This document shows, in pieces, positions 1 through 7,657 of a stretch of DNA of 32,365 nt. This stretch comes from Faecalispora jeddahensis (GTDB lineage Bacteria; Bacillota; Clostridia; Oscillospirales; Acutalibacteraceae), in contig NZ_CBYL010000041.1 in NCBI RefSeq assembly GCF_000577335.1, positions 1 through 32,365 of the forward strand. Direction: 5' to 3'. Position 1 is the stretch's first letter, and the number at the start of each line of letters is the position of its first letter. The position numbers were made by a program, and so were the translations under genes. The notes below the pieces were generated by a model, which saw only the letters and a list, made by a program, of their open reading frames with translations, was not told the DNA's origin and made no database searches.

Positions 1-1090
1 CATCGATTCCCCCCGCCTCGATTTAAAGCCCTATCCGCTGTATGAATCCAACGATCTGGCGCTGCTCAAGTCTCACTATTACGGCGGCATCAAGAAGTAC
101 CAGTGGACGGCCATTCCGCTCGCGATGCACGGCCGCGTTGTGAAGAAGGACGGCAGCTTCGTCGACGTGCGCATCGGCGAGGAGCCGGGCGAGCCGCAAT
201 TCTGCGTGACAGACCTGCTGCCGCATCTGGGCGCCGAGCAGATGTCGAAGCCGCTGGCAAAAGCGATCGAGGGCGAAAACCTGAACATCCTGGTGGGCAG
301 CCGCCCGGTTCGTACAGAAACCGGTAAGGGCGAAAGTCTGTTTAAGCTCAATGTGATGCGCCTGCTCAACGAAAAATATGAGATCACCGAAGAGGATCTC
401 GTTTCCTCCGAAATCGAGTTTGTACCCGCCTGGCACGCGCAGGACATGGGCTTTGACCGCAGCATGATCGGCGCTTACGGCCACGATGACCGCGTGTGCG
501 CCTATCCGGCTTTGATGGCGATCCTCGACTGCAAAACCCCCGAGCATACCGCGATTACCGTTCTGGCGGATAAAGAGGAAGTCGGCAGCGAAGGCAACAC
601 CGGCCTGAATTCCTCGTTCCTGCGCTACTTTGTGGAAACACTGGCCCAGCAGGACGGTGTGGAAGCAAGAGATGTGTTTACCCGTTCCCAGTGCCTGTCG
701 GCGGACGTCTGCGCGGCGTATGATCCCATTTATGCCAGTGCGTACGAACCGGCCAACTCCTGCTACCTGAATAACGGCGTTTCCGTGATGAAGTACACCG
801 GCTCGCGCGGCAAGTCCGGCACCTCCGACGCTTCGGCGGAATTTATGGCTCAGGTGCGCAATCTGCTGTTCCAGAACAACGTTCTGTGGCAGACCGGCGA
901 GCTTGGCAAGGTGGATGCGGGCGGCGGCGGAACCGTTGCCATGTTCATCGCAAACCTGAACGTAGACGTTGTAGACGTCGGCGTTCCGGTGCTTTCGATG
1001 CATGCACCGCTGGAGGTTACCGCAAAGCTCGATATCCACATGGCATACCGCGGCTTTAAGGCGTTCTTTGAAACACCCATCGGAAAATAA
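1..1090 (+). CDS. M18 family aminopeptidase, 5' end outside window
   Basis: This is a zinc aminopeptidase of family M18 (aspartyl aminopeptidase type), which removes N-terminal acidic or neutral residues from peptides in the cytoplasm. The frame is open from base 2 and starts with IDSPRLDLKP, the segment after the first metal-binding His of the family, so about 70-80 residues lie upstream of the window. Other family motifs follow in order: GAYGHDDRVCAYPAL (bridging Asp), DKEEVGSEGN (catalytic and metal Glu pair), and MHAPLEV near the end (last metal His). About 362 residues are visible and end with TAA at 1088-1090. An ATG at 125 is internal, because the homologous sequence clearly continues upstream. 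A terminator follows. The family call is secure; the exact substrate is not. Confidence 0.93.
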   Translation, partial: IDSPRLDLKPYPLYESNDLALLKSHYYGGIKKYQWTAIPLAMHGRVVKKDGSFVDVRIGEEPGEPQFCVTDLLPHLGAEQMSKPLAKAIEGENLNILVGSRPVRTETGKGESLFKLNVMRLLNEKYEITEEDLVSSEIEFVPAWHAQDMGFDRSMIGAYGHDDRVCAYPALMAILDCKTPEHTAITVLADKEEVGSEGNTGLNSSFLRYFVETLAQQDGVEARDVFTRSQCLSADVCAAYDPIYASAYEPANSCYLNNGVSVMKYTGSRGKSGTSDASAEFMAQVRNLLFQNNVLWQTGELGKVDAGGGGTVAMFIANLNVDVVDVGVPVLSMHAPLEVTAKLDIHMAYRGFKAFFETPIGK

Positions 1091-1119
1091 CAGTAAACCA
1101 TCCGGCAATCGGGTGGGGA

Positions 1120-1149
1120 GGGGCTCCCCTGCTAAGGGAGTCCCTTTTT
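1120..1149 (+). terminator. Intrinsic terminator after the M18 gene
   Basis: GGGGCTCCC (1120-1128) pairs with GGGAGTCCC (1136-1144) apart from one mismatch and is followed by five T. It lies 30 nt after the aminopeptidase stop. Confidence 0.75.
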
Positions 1150-1300
1150 GCGTTTGGCGCAGAAATCGGGCGAAACAGGGGACTGGCAAATCCAAAAATC
1201 CTGTGCTAAAATAGAATTCAAAAGAACCGGTTTCTGTTCGCGTCGAGGCCGGGGGCGGAAATGAAAATCATTGTAGAAAATCAATTTGGGGAGAATGCGT

Positions 1301-1942
1301 GTGAAGCAATTTCAGGGAGCGGTTTTTGATTTGGACGGGACACTGCTGGATTCCATGGGGGTATGGGAGCAGATCGACCGGGACACCTTGGGCCGCCGGG
1401 GAATTCCGGTGCCGGAGGATTATGCGCAGGCGGTGGCTTTGCTTGGCTTTTGGCAGTCGGCGGAGTATACGATCCGCCGGTTCGGGCTGCCCGACACGCC
1501 GCAGCAGCTGACGGAGGAATGGTATCAGATGGCGCAGGATGCGTACCGCTTTCGCGTGGAGCTCAAACCCGGGGCCAGGGAATACCTTTCCCGCCTGCGG
1601 GGGCAGGGCGTGCCGCTTTCTGTCGCGACCTCTTCCCATCGCGAGCTGTTTCTTCCCACGCTGGAGCGCCACGGGATTTTAGATTGGTTCGACGCGATCG
1701 TCACTGTGTCGGAGGTGAGCCGCGGCAAGGGTTTCCCCGACATTTATGAGGAGGCGGCACGGCGGATGCGGCGTCTGCCGCAGGAATGCGTCGTATTTGA
1801 GGATTTGCCGGATGCCCTGCGCGGCGCGCGGGACGGCGGCTTTTACACGGTGGGAGTGTTCGATTCTTACAGCAAGGACGAAGAAATGCGTCTGCGCCAG
1901 ATGTCGGATCGCTTTATTTATGATTTTCGCGAGCTTCTGTAG
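1301..1942 (+). CDS. HAD superfamily hydrolase (phosphatase/phosphoglucomutase-like)
   Basis: A haloacid-dehalogenase-type phosphotransferase of 213 residues, resembling beta-phosphoglucomutase-like sugar-phosphate phosphatases. Motif I is FDLDGTLLDS near the N-terminus (nucleophile Asp and acid Asp). Motif II is the VATSSHRE segment, motif III Lys is in SRGKGFPDIY, and motif IV is VVFEDLPDALRGARDGG, which ends in the usual GV strand. A helical cap lies between motifs I and II. I chose GTG at 1301 because GGGAG at 1288-1292 is 8 nt upstream; ATG at 1295 is only 2 nt from it. The gene stands alone between two intergenic regions. The substrate cannot be told from sequence. Confidence 0.88.
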   Translation: MKQFQGAVFDLDGTLLDSMGVWEQIDRDTLGRRGIPVPEDYAQAVALLGFWQSAEYTIRRFGLPDTPQQLTEEWYQMAQDAYRFRVELKPGAREYLSRLRGQGVPLSVATSSHRELFLPTLERHGILDWFDAIVTVSEVSRGKGFPDIYEEAARRMRRLPQECVVFEDLPDALRGARDGGFYTVGVFDSYSKDEEMRLRQMSDRFIYDFRELL

Positions 1943-2099
1943 CGTTTTTTCCGGCAGCAGGAGATCCTTTTGCGCAGTACGGCAGAAAATTCCCTCCTCC
2001 TGTTTCGGCAGAAAAGGGGATTGGATCGGAAAACGAAAGCCATCTATATTCGGCTTTGGTGAAAATCAAGCAGCTTAACGATCATTTTGTTGAATCAAG

Positions 2100-2138
2100 A
2101 GCAATTGATCCCCTGCCTCTGGTGGGGGATCAATTGCT
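2100..2138. repeat. Perfect 14-bp inverted repeat
   Basis: AGCAATTGATCCCC (2100-2113) and GGGGATCAATTGCT (2125-2138) are exact reverse complements around an 11-nt loop. No T-run follows, so a terminator is not obvious. It lies 45 bp upstream of the dehydrogenase start and could be an operator or a leader hairpin. Confidence 0.7.
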
Positions 2139-2182
2139 GCCTGAAAGCTGTATGGTTATCGTTTAGAAAGGGTGTGGTTTTG

Positions 2183-3128
2183 ATGCAAACAGAACAGATT
2201 CAAAAGGTAGTGATGGCCGGTGCGGGTACCATGGGAAACCTCGATGGCGCAGATTTTTGCGGCGCACGGATATGATACGGTGCTCTACAATCACCGGGAG
2301 GCAACGCTCCAAAAGGCACGCCGCATGGTCGAGCTGAATCAGGAGGCTTTGGTACTGAGCGGGGAGCTGTCCCAGGCGGAATCGGATGCCGTAAAGGCAC
2401 GCATTCAGCTGACTTCAGACGAATCCTGCTTTCAGGACTGCGACGTCGTTGTGGAATCGATCGTCGAGAATATGGAAGCAAAGCATCAGCTTTGGCAGAA
2501 AATCTCGGATCTTGCGCGCGAGGATGCCATTCTGACCACAAATACCTCGGGGCTTTCCATTACCGAAATCGCAAAGGCCGTGCAGCGGCCCGAACGCTTC
2601 TGCGGAATGCACTGGTTTAACCCGCCGCACCTGGTACCGCTGGTAGAAGTGATCAAAGGGGAGAAAACGGAGGATCAGACGGCCCGCGTTGTGGCCGAGC
2701 TGGCGGAGCGAATCGGCAAAAAAGCCGTAACGGTCAAAAAGGATGCCAAGGGATTTATCGGTAACCGCCTGCAGACCGCGATTCTGCGGGAGGCTCTTCA
2801 TATCGTGCAGTCCGGCATCGCCGACGCCGAGGATGTAGACAAGGCCGTAAAATACGGCATCGGGTTTCGGTATGCCTGCCTTGGCCCGCTCGAAACTGCC
2901 GATTTTGGCGGACTGGACATTTTTTATCATGTGGCGGAATATCTGGTGCCGGATTTGTACAGTTCACAAGAGGTGCCCGCTTTGCTGCGGGAAAAGTTTG
3001 AAAAGGGCGAGCTGGGCGTGAAAACCGGCAAGGGCTTTTACGATTACAGCGGTGATAAAGGGGAACAGGCAATCCGTGAGCGGGATGAGAAATTCATCCG
3101 TCTGTATCATGCACTGTACCAGAAATGA
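2183..3128 (+). pseudogene. 3-hydroxyacyl-CoA dehydrogenase with +1 frameshift near start
   Basis: An NAD-dependent 3-hydroxyacyl-CoA dehydrogenase (3-hydroxybutyryl-CoA dehydrogenase type), acting in beta-oxidation or butyrate-type fermentation. ATG at 2183 follows the ribosome site AAAGGG (2167-2172) and reads MQTEQIQKVVMAGAGTMG, the start of the Rossmann GxGxMG loop. It then runs into a stop at 2273. The rest of the fold (SMAQIFAAHGYDTVLYN onwards) is in the next frame, open from 2220 to 3128. Removing one C around 2239-2240 restores a single frame of about 315 residues. Catalytic His is in MHWFNPPHLVPLVEV, and the C-terminal domain is FIGNRLQTAILREAL through GVKTGKGFYDYS. The remainder is undamaged, so this is either a recent inactivation or a sequencing error. 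Confidence 0.8.
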
Positions 3129-3280
3129 TGAAATAAGCTTATACAATCCATACCAACTACACCGCCGGTTTCTCCAAAAAGGAGTGTGTAAGCGGAGCAA
3201 GCACGAAGCACGAAGTGCGATCTCTTTTCCTGGCCAACTGCCGGGTACTGCGGTGTGATTCCTGTCATTAGCTTTGATTC

Positions 3281-3314
3281 GGCCGCCCTGCTTTTGGGCG
3301 GCCGTTCTGGTTTT
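3281..3314 (+). terminator. Intrinsic terminator-like hairpin
   Basis: GGCCGCCC (3281-3288) pairs with GGGCGGCC (3296-3303), followed by the T-rich tail GTTCTGGTTTT. It is about 150 nt past the dehydrogenase stop. Confidence 0.6.
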
Positions 3315-3516
3315 GCGCAGAGGTTCAAATTTTCTTTACAGTCTCTTCTTAAAACTCTCATTCAAACGCCATATTTCGTACACATCGCTCCGGTACACTG
3401 AAATCATCAAAAAACAATCTGTTGTTCCTTTCACATAAGATGTTATCGACGTTAAAATGCTTGCACGCTCCTCCTGTGAGGATCACAATACATTTTTCAT
3501 CTTCCTTTCTGTGGAG

Positions 3517-3541
3517 CCGCCCTTTTCAAAAGGGCGGTTTT
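3517..3541 (+). terminator. Second intrinsic terminator-like hairpin
   Basis: CCGCCCTTTT and AAAAGGGCGG face each other across one base (3517-3537) and are followed by TTTT. No gene lies directly upstream, so a short untranslated RNA may end here. Confidence 0.6.
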
Positions 3542-3611
3542 CCATATTGCGGCGGTCATTTCATCTTTAAAAATAGGAGCGCGCGGCAGTCGGTTTTTAT
3601 CAAGCGTCTGT

Positions 3612-3640
3612 GCATATCCCAATGGCCAGCGCCGATACTA
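3612..3640 (+). promoter_or_regulatory. Candidate forespore (sigma-G type) promoter
   Basis: GCATA (3612-3616), a 17-nt spacer and GATACTA (3634-3640) match the known sigma-G pattern GHATR-N17/18-CATACTA closely. The ribosome site GAGGTG begins only 4 nt after the -10, so the leader would be very short. Two other small genes in the window have the same arrangement. Confidence 0.45.
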
Positions 3641-3657
3641 TGGGCGAGGTGATGATT

Positions 3658-3897
3658 GTGTCAAAACAGAGCGCATATTTTAAAGTGCCGGGGCTTGACG
3701 GAAAGCATGAGATCAAAAAAATCAAGCAGGGGCTCGACGAAATCCCGGGCGTTTTATCCGTGAGTGCAAATGGCCAAAAGGATCAGGTTGCGGTCGATTA
3801 CGACAGCAGCGGAACCAATGTATCCGCAATCGAAAAGCATCTGCGCAATATCGGTGTCGATGCCCAGCTGATCAGCAACCAGGATCACATCATGTGA
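3658..3897 (+). CDS. Small HMA-fold-like protein without the metal cysteines
   Basis: A 79-residue protein whose sequence (FKVPGLDGKHEIKKIKQGLDEIPGVLSVSANGQKDQVAVDYD, then SAIEKHLRNIGVDAQLI) follows the beta-alpha-beta-beta-alpha-beta pattern of heavy-metal-associated domains. The metal-binding CxxC is absent, so metal transport is not supported. GTG at 3658 is chosen because GAGGTG (3645-3650) sits 6 nt upstream. That spacing recurs in the genes at 4033 and 7007, and ATG at 3652 is too close to the ribosome site. The sigma-G-like promoter upstream suggests forespore expression. Function is unknown. Confidence 0.7.
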   Translation: MSKQSAYFKVPGLDGKHEIKKIKQGLDEIPGVLSVSANGQKDQVAVDYDSSGTNVSAIEKHLRNIGVDAQLISNQDHIM

Positions 3898-3986
3898 TGG
3901 ATAATCCCGTCTTAAGCTGCTTTTGCACCCTCAAAAACGCGATAGTGATTCCGCTTTCTTCTGCCGAATCCCTCACTGGCGGGCAC

Positions 3987-4015
3987 GGATAAACTCCATC
4001 AATCTGTGCAAGCTA
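3987..4015 (+). promoter_or_regulatory. Candidate sigma-G-like promoter
   Basis: GGATA (3987-3991), a 17-nt spacer and CAAGCTA (4009-4015) are placed 5 nt before the GAGGTG ribosome site. The spacing from CTGTGCA to GAGGTGATA is identical at 6980-7003. The match to consensus is weaker than at 3612. Confidence 0.35.
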
Positions 4016-4032
4016 ATTTTGAGGTGATAGTT

Positions 4033-4221
4033 GTGATGGAAAGCGGTACAAACGGTCTGATTTATCCTTTTGCTTTTCGGGACCTTTTCGGGAAGGACTC
4101 CGGCCTGGAGAATGTTTTTTTATCCTTGCCGGAGGATGCGCAAAAGGCGATACTCAAGGAAGAAATCCGTTCTGAAGCGGATCTTCAAGATTGTATTGAA
4201 AGATATAAACTGAAACAATAG
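4033..4221 (+). CDS. Small protein of unknown function
   Basis: A 62-residue protein that I do not recognise. It has a hydrophobic/aromatic N-terminal segment (GLIYPFAFRDLF) followed by a charged helical part (SLPEDAQKAILKEEIRSEADLQDCIERYKLKQ). Either GTG 4033 or ATG 4036 can start it; GTG is preferred because GAGGTG (4021-4026) is then 6 nt away, as in the genes at 3658 and 7007. The next small ORF begins 12 nt after the stop, so the two probably form one transcript that ends at the terminator at 4415. A spore role is only inferred from the promoter. Confidence 0.65.
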   Translation: MMESGTNGLIYPFAFRDLFGKDSGLENVFLSLPEDAQKAILKEEIRSEADLQDCIERYKLKQ

Positions 4222-4233
4222 CGAGGAAATCAT

Positions 4234-4383
4234 ATGGGGCCCAAGAAAAATCAACGGATATGGCCTGCAGACGAAGACAGTGAAAAGCCGATTCCGGAGG
4301 ATATTTATCCTGTCATCGACACCGATCTGGCGCGGGATAATCTGGAAAACAACATTCCCGATGCGGATCTGCAGGATTTATGA
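4234..4383 (+). CDS. 49-residue acidic small protein
   Basis: A short ORF that begins MGPKKNQRIWPADEDSEK and continues with an acidic tail (IPEDIYPVIDTDLARDNLENNIPDADLQDL). The ribosome site GCGAGGA lies 6 nt before ATG 4234, and the gene starts 12 nt after the stop of the 62-residue gene. It is rich in Asp and Glu, with no membrane segment or recognised motif. The ribosome site, the spacing and the terminator right after it favour a real gene; there is no functional evidence. Confidence 0.55.
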   Translation: MGPKKNQRIWPADEDSEKPIPEDIYPVIDTDLARDNLENNIPDADLQDL

Positions 4384-4414
4384 TTCCGCTTATCTGAAAA
4401 GATAGTATGTATAT

Positions 4415-4449
4415 AAAAACGCACTTCACAAAAGTGAGGTGCGTTTTTT
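4415..4449. terminator. Bidirectional terminator between small genes and hppA
   Basis: AACGCACTTCAC (4418-4429) pairs with GTGAGGTGCGTT (4434-4445) with one mismatch. T-runs exist on both strands, which suits two convergent transcription units. Confidence 0.8.
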
Positions 4450-4465
4450 GTGTGCAGGCCCAAGC

Positions 4466-6559
4466 TTAATGGAACAGGGACAGGGTGAGGAATAAGGTAG
4501 ACATCAGGGAGGAAACAAGAGAAACTACAGTAATCTGTGTATTAATGGAAGGGCCCGCCGTATCTTTAAAAGGATCGCCTACTGTGTCGCCTACAACAGC
4601 AGCTTTATGTGCGCTGCTGCCTTTTCCGCCATTGTGCCCGGATTCGATGAATTTTTTGGAGTTATCCCAAAGCCCGCCGGCGTTGCTCATAAACAGAGCC
4701 AGCAGAAGTCCGCTGACGATGTTTCCAGTCAAAAATCCGCCGATGGCTTCCACACCGCCGACAAAACCGACGATAATGGTAGAAAGAATTGCCATCAGTC
4801 CGGCAGGGATCAATTCTTTGAGAGCACCGTGCGTGGCAATTTCAATGCACTTGTCATATTCGGGCTCCACATTGGGGTCTCCTTCTTTCAGGCCGGCGAT
4901 TTCCCGGAACTGACGGTGGATTTCCGCGATCATTCTTTGCGCGTTGCGGTCAACACCCAGCATCAGCATAGCACTGAATACCGCGGGGATCGATGCGCCA
5001 ACCAGCATTCCGAAAAAGACCGTGGGATTCATGATGTCGAAACCGGTAATCGGGACAAATCCGGCGATGGAAGCCCCCGCTTCGTTTACTTCACTGATAA
5101 AGGCGCCCAACAGGGCAATGACTGTCAGACCGGCCGCGCCGATCGCAAAGCCCTTGGTTACCGCTTTTACGGTATTTCCGGCACTGTCCAGCGAATCGGT
5201 AATATCGAGGACCTCGTCCCCTAAATCGCCCATTTCAGCCAGTCCGCGGGCGTTGTCAACAATCGGGCCATAGGCATCGTTCGAGATGATCATTCCCACG
5301 ATGGAGAGCATACCCACTGCCGACATCGCGATTCCAAACATGGGGTAGCCGCCGCCCAGAGGCTCGCAGATTTTGTAAGCGGCCAAAGCGGAAATGCCGA
5401 TGCCGATCATGGCGGGCAGAGTGCTGATGAATCCATAGGATACGCCGGAAAGAATGGTAAAGGCCGGGCCGGTTTCAGAGGCATTCGCGACCTGATGCAC
5501 CGGAGGCTTCGTATCATCGGTAAAATAGTCGCTGGCGATGCCGATCACGACTCCGACCAGCAGGCCGATGATGCTGGCGCCCCAGATTCTCCATTCCAGA
5601 TCGAAAAACCAGGTGGCAAGAGCGGTTAAAACAGCAAAGATAGCGGTGGTGACATATGTACTGCTGTTTAAGGCTCTGGTCGGATTCCCGTTTTTCCCCA
5701 TTCTGGCGGTTGCCACGCCGATGATCGAGGCCAACAGACCGATCGCCGCATAGCAGAATACGGTAGCGGAATTTTGAGAGCCGCCGGCGGCCTTATCCAA
5801 AGAAACGGCCATTACCAGCGCCGCGGCCATAGAGGCGACGTTCGAATCAAACAGGTCCGCGCCCATACCGGCAACATCTCCCACGTTATCGCCGACGTTG
5901 TCTGCAATGACAGCGGGATTGCGGGGATCATCCTCCGGGATTCCAAGCTCGACTTTGCCCACCAGGTCGGCGCTGATGTCTGCCGTCTTGGTGAAAATAC
6001 CGCCGCCCGCCTTTGCGAACAGAGCAAGGGAGCTTGCGCCGAAGCTGAAGCCTAACAGGGAAGTGGTGTTGTTCGTCAGAAAGAATACCAGAGAAACGCC
6101 CAGCAAAGTGCTGCCGACGACGGCCATGCCCATCACAGCGCCGCCGCGGAATCCGCACATGAAGGAGGGCTGGATTCCCTTTTGTGCCGCTTCGGCTGTC
6201 TTTTTGTTGGCAATGGTTGCGATTTGAATCCCGATTTTACCTGCCGCGGCAGAAAATACGGTACCGGCCAGGTAAGAAATCATCATGATGATATTGGGGA
6301 TTACATTGCCTGTCCAAACGGGGGAAGGAAGAAACAGAAAGATCAGGACAGCCGCCGCCCCGGCGAATTTTGCCAGCACGGTGTATTCTTTTTTCAGGAA
6401 TGTATTGGCACCGCCGCGAATCAATTCGCCGATTCTGGCGATTTGTACATTCGAGGATGGCTGTCGTTCAACCCATTTATACAGCCACACAGCGAAAAGA
6501 AAAGAGCATAGAGATACGATCACAGAAACAGCCAGGAATAGATTTACATTGTTTTTCAC
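4466..6559 (-). CDS. hppA: Membrane-bound proton-translocating pyrophosphatase, K+-independent type
   Basis: A 697-residue integral membrane pyrophosphatase that couples hydrolysis of pyrophosphate to ion pumping across the cytoplasmic membrane. Signature motifs are complete: DISADLVGKVELGIPEDD, then the Asp-rich NVGDNVGDVAGMGADLFDS (substrate and Mg binding), and near the C-terminus GLWDNSKKFIE and GDTVGDPFKDTAGPSIN. The sequence GNTVKAVTKG carries Lys and Thr where K+-dependent enzymes have Ala and Gly or Ala (GNTTAAIGKG). By established family rules this indicates a K+-independent H+ pump. The start is GTG at 6559; AGGAG lies 10 nt upstream. The gene is monocistronic and convergent with the small genes to its left. 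Confidence 0.95.
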   Translation of the reverse strand: MKNNVNLFLAVSVIVSLCSFLFAVWLYKWVERQPSSNVQIARIGELIRGGANTFLKKEYTVLAKFAGAAAVLIFLFLPSPVWTGNVIPNIIMMISYLAGTVFSAAAGKIGIQIATIANKKTAEAAQKGIQPSFMCGFRGGAVMGMAVVGSTLLGVSLVFFLTNNTTSLLGFSFGASSLALFAKAGGGIFTKTADISADLVGKVELGIPEDDPRNPAVIADNVGDNVGDVAGMGADLFDSNVASMAAALVMAVSLDKAAGGSQNSATVFCYAAIGLLASIIGVATARMGKNGNPTRALNSSTYVTTAIFAVLTALATWFFDLEWRIWGASIIGLLVGVVIGIASDYFTDDTKPPVHQVANASETGPAFTILSGVSYGFISTLPAMIGIGISALAAYKICEPLGGGYPMFGIAMSAVGMLSIVGMIISNDAYGPIVDNARGLAEMGDLGDEVLDITDSLDSAGNTVKAVTKGFAIGAAGLTVIALLGAFISEVNEAGASIAGFVPITGFDIMNPTVFFGMLVGASIPAVFSAMLMLGVDRNAQRMIAEIHRQFREIAGLKEGDPNVEPEYDKCIEIATHGALKELIPAGLMAILSTIIVGFVGGVEAIGGFLTGNIVSGLLLALFMSNAGGLWDNSKKFIESGHNGGKGSSAHKAAVVGDTVGDPFKDTAGPSINTQITVVSLVSSLMSTLFLTLSLFH

Positions 6560-6748
6560 AGAATGTCAACTCCTTGCTTTGTTAAAAAAAAATCGAAATT
6601 GCCCATATTGTATCACAGTTGATGTCCGTAAACTATCTTAAAAAAACCTAATTATAAAATTATTAATTGTGTATTTTTCTGATTTTTTTTGAATTATCGA
6701 AATATAAACCAAACTTTTCATCAGAATTTTGACATTGCTGCATTTTCC

Positions 6749-6768
6749 ATATTTCTGATCAGAAATAT
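6749..6768. promoter_or_regulatory. 20-bp perfect palindrome, possible operator
   Basis: ATATTTCTGA and TCAGAAATAT are immediate reverse complements without a loop, the form of a dimeric repressor site. It lies about 190 bp upstream of the hppA start. Confidence 0.4.
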
Positions 6769-6838
6769 TTTCTGCCCTGTATGTGCGAAAAGATATACCT
6801 GAATTTTTGATGTTTATATTTCTTTGAGACAAACAAAA

Positions 6839-6873
6839 ACAGTACAATCCTTTGGAGGATTGTACTGTTTTTT
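6839..6873. terminator. Strong bidirectional terminator hairpin
   Basis: ACAGTACAATCC (6839-6850) pairs perfectly with GGATTGTACTGT (6857-6868) around a 6-nt loop, with T-runs on both strands. No annotated gene ends here. Confidence 0.8.
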
Positions 6874-6960
6874 GTTGCCGATTTCAGTGTGGAATTACCT
6901 GAAACGCTCCTTACGAAATACCTCAATTGTTGCAATCACAATTATTTCCTTCACTTTTGT

Positions 6961-6989
6961 GATGAAAGACGGATGATCTGTGCACACTA
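6961..6989 (+). promoter_or_regulatory. Candidate sigma-G-like promoter
   Basis: GATGA (6961-6965), a 17-nt spacer and CACACTA (6983-6989) stand 5 nt before the ribosome site GAGGTG. The layout equals that at 3987-4015; the -35 match is weak. Confidence 0.35.
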
Positions 6990-7006
6990 AGGTCGAGGTG
7001 ATAAAA

Positions 7007-7210
7007 ATGAATAGTCAATATGATCAGAATGCCGAGATGCCGGCAGGATTGAGAATGGCGCTCACGGGAAATCTGGAAGCGTTGAACAGATTTTCGAATA
7101 TGTCGCAGTTAGCGCAGGAATCTTTTATTTACGGGGCAAGGCACGTTTCCTCAAAAGAAGAAATGCAGTCATATGTGAACAATCTTGTGGAAGGCTCATA
7201 TCAGGGATGA
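7007..7210 (+). CDS. Small protein with SKEEMQSYV C-terminal motif
   Basis: A 67-residue soluble protein that I cannot name. It looks mostly helical: MPAGLRMALTGNLEALNRFSNMSQLAQESFIYGARHVSSKEEMQSYVNNL. The tail resembles small conserved Clostridia proteins ending in a SKEEMQ-type motif; this is recollection, not a search result. ATG 7007 has GAGGTG (6995-7000) 6 nt upstream. The stop codon is part of the terminator stem that follows. The promoter resemblance to the genes at 3658 and 4033 suggests co-expression, perhaps in the forespore. Confidence 0.7.
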   Translation: MNSQYDQNAEMPAGLRMALTGNLEALNRFSNMSQLAQESFIYGARHVSSKEEMQSYVNNLVEGSYQG

Positions 7211-7223
7211 GCCTTCCTTTTTT
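7190..7223 (+). terminator. Intrinsic terminator overlapping the stop codon
   Basis: GAAGGCTCAT (7190-7199) pairs perfectly with ATGAGCCTTC (7207-7216), followed by CTTTTTT. The right arm contains the TGA stop of the 67-residue gene. Confidence 0.85.
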
Positions 7224-7657
7224 ATCATAAGCCCGCATTTGCTCTTTACTAGTGTGAGTTTGTGCTGTATTGCCAGTAATCGGATAATGATTCAAAGTGA
7301 AACGATACGCCTATTGTTTCATTTCTAATCTCATTGACAACAATGTCCATCGTGTTACAATTCAAGTAAGGCATTGAAAATGAAAATACTAATATAACGG
7401 AGCTAATGAATTAGCCTCCAAAATAAGTAAATTGAGGAAATAGTTCGTTTTACTATCTACCGCGATTTCAGGATCATAAGTCCGTATTTGCTACCCAAAA
7501 CGCGGCCGCATGATCTATATCGCACTTAGACTGTTGCATGTTAACTCTTCGAAGATGGTAGAAAAGCTTTACGGAAAAAGGAAGCCACCACTCTGCAGCG
7601 TTTTTGATGGATACCTACATTCATCTTTTAAAAAATAAATGAAGCGGCGGGGATTTT
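7211..7657. other. Non-coding stretch with a 20-bp direct repeat
   Basis: About 450 bases without an ORF that has start signals. The motif ATCATAAG-YCCGYATTTGCT occurs at 7224-7243 and 7473-7492 with two differences. The base composition changes to AT-rich before the next gene, which suggests an old insertion or remnant. Confidence 0.4.

Larger units (their letters stand above)
3129..3657. other. Non-coding stretch with two hairpins and a candidate promoter
   Basis: About 530 bases follow the dehydrogenase without a convincing gene. They hold two terminator-like GC-rich hairpins (3281 and 3517) and a sigma-G-like promoter at 3612-3640. I see no RNA gene. Confidence 0.5.
6560..7006. other. 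AT-rich intergenic region with palindrome and unassigned terminator
   Basis: This gap holds the hppA upstream region, a perfect 20-bp palindrome (6749-6768), a strong bidirectional terminator (6839-6873) with no gene feeding it, and a candidate promoter for the 67-residue gene. A short ORF on the minus strand (6638-6847) is AT-rich and has no supporting signals. Confidence 0.5.

Noticed and set aside
23-1195. Long minus-strand frame opposite the M18 aminopeptidase
   Set aside because: Shadow of a GC-rich gene with clear family motifs on the plus strand.
6638-6847. 69-codon AT-rich minus-strand frame upstream of hppA
   Set aside because: No ribosome site, low-complexity composition and overlap with the palindrome and the terminator.
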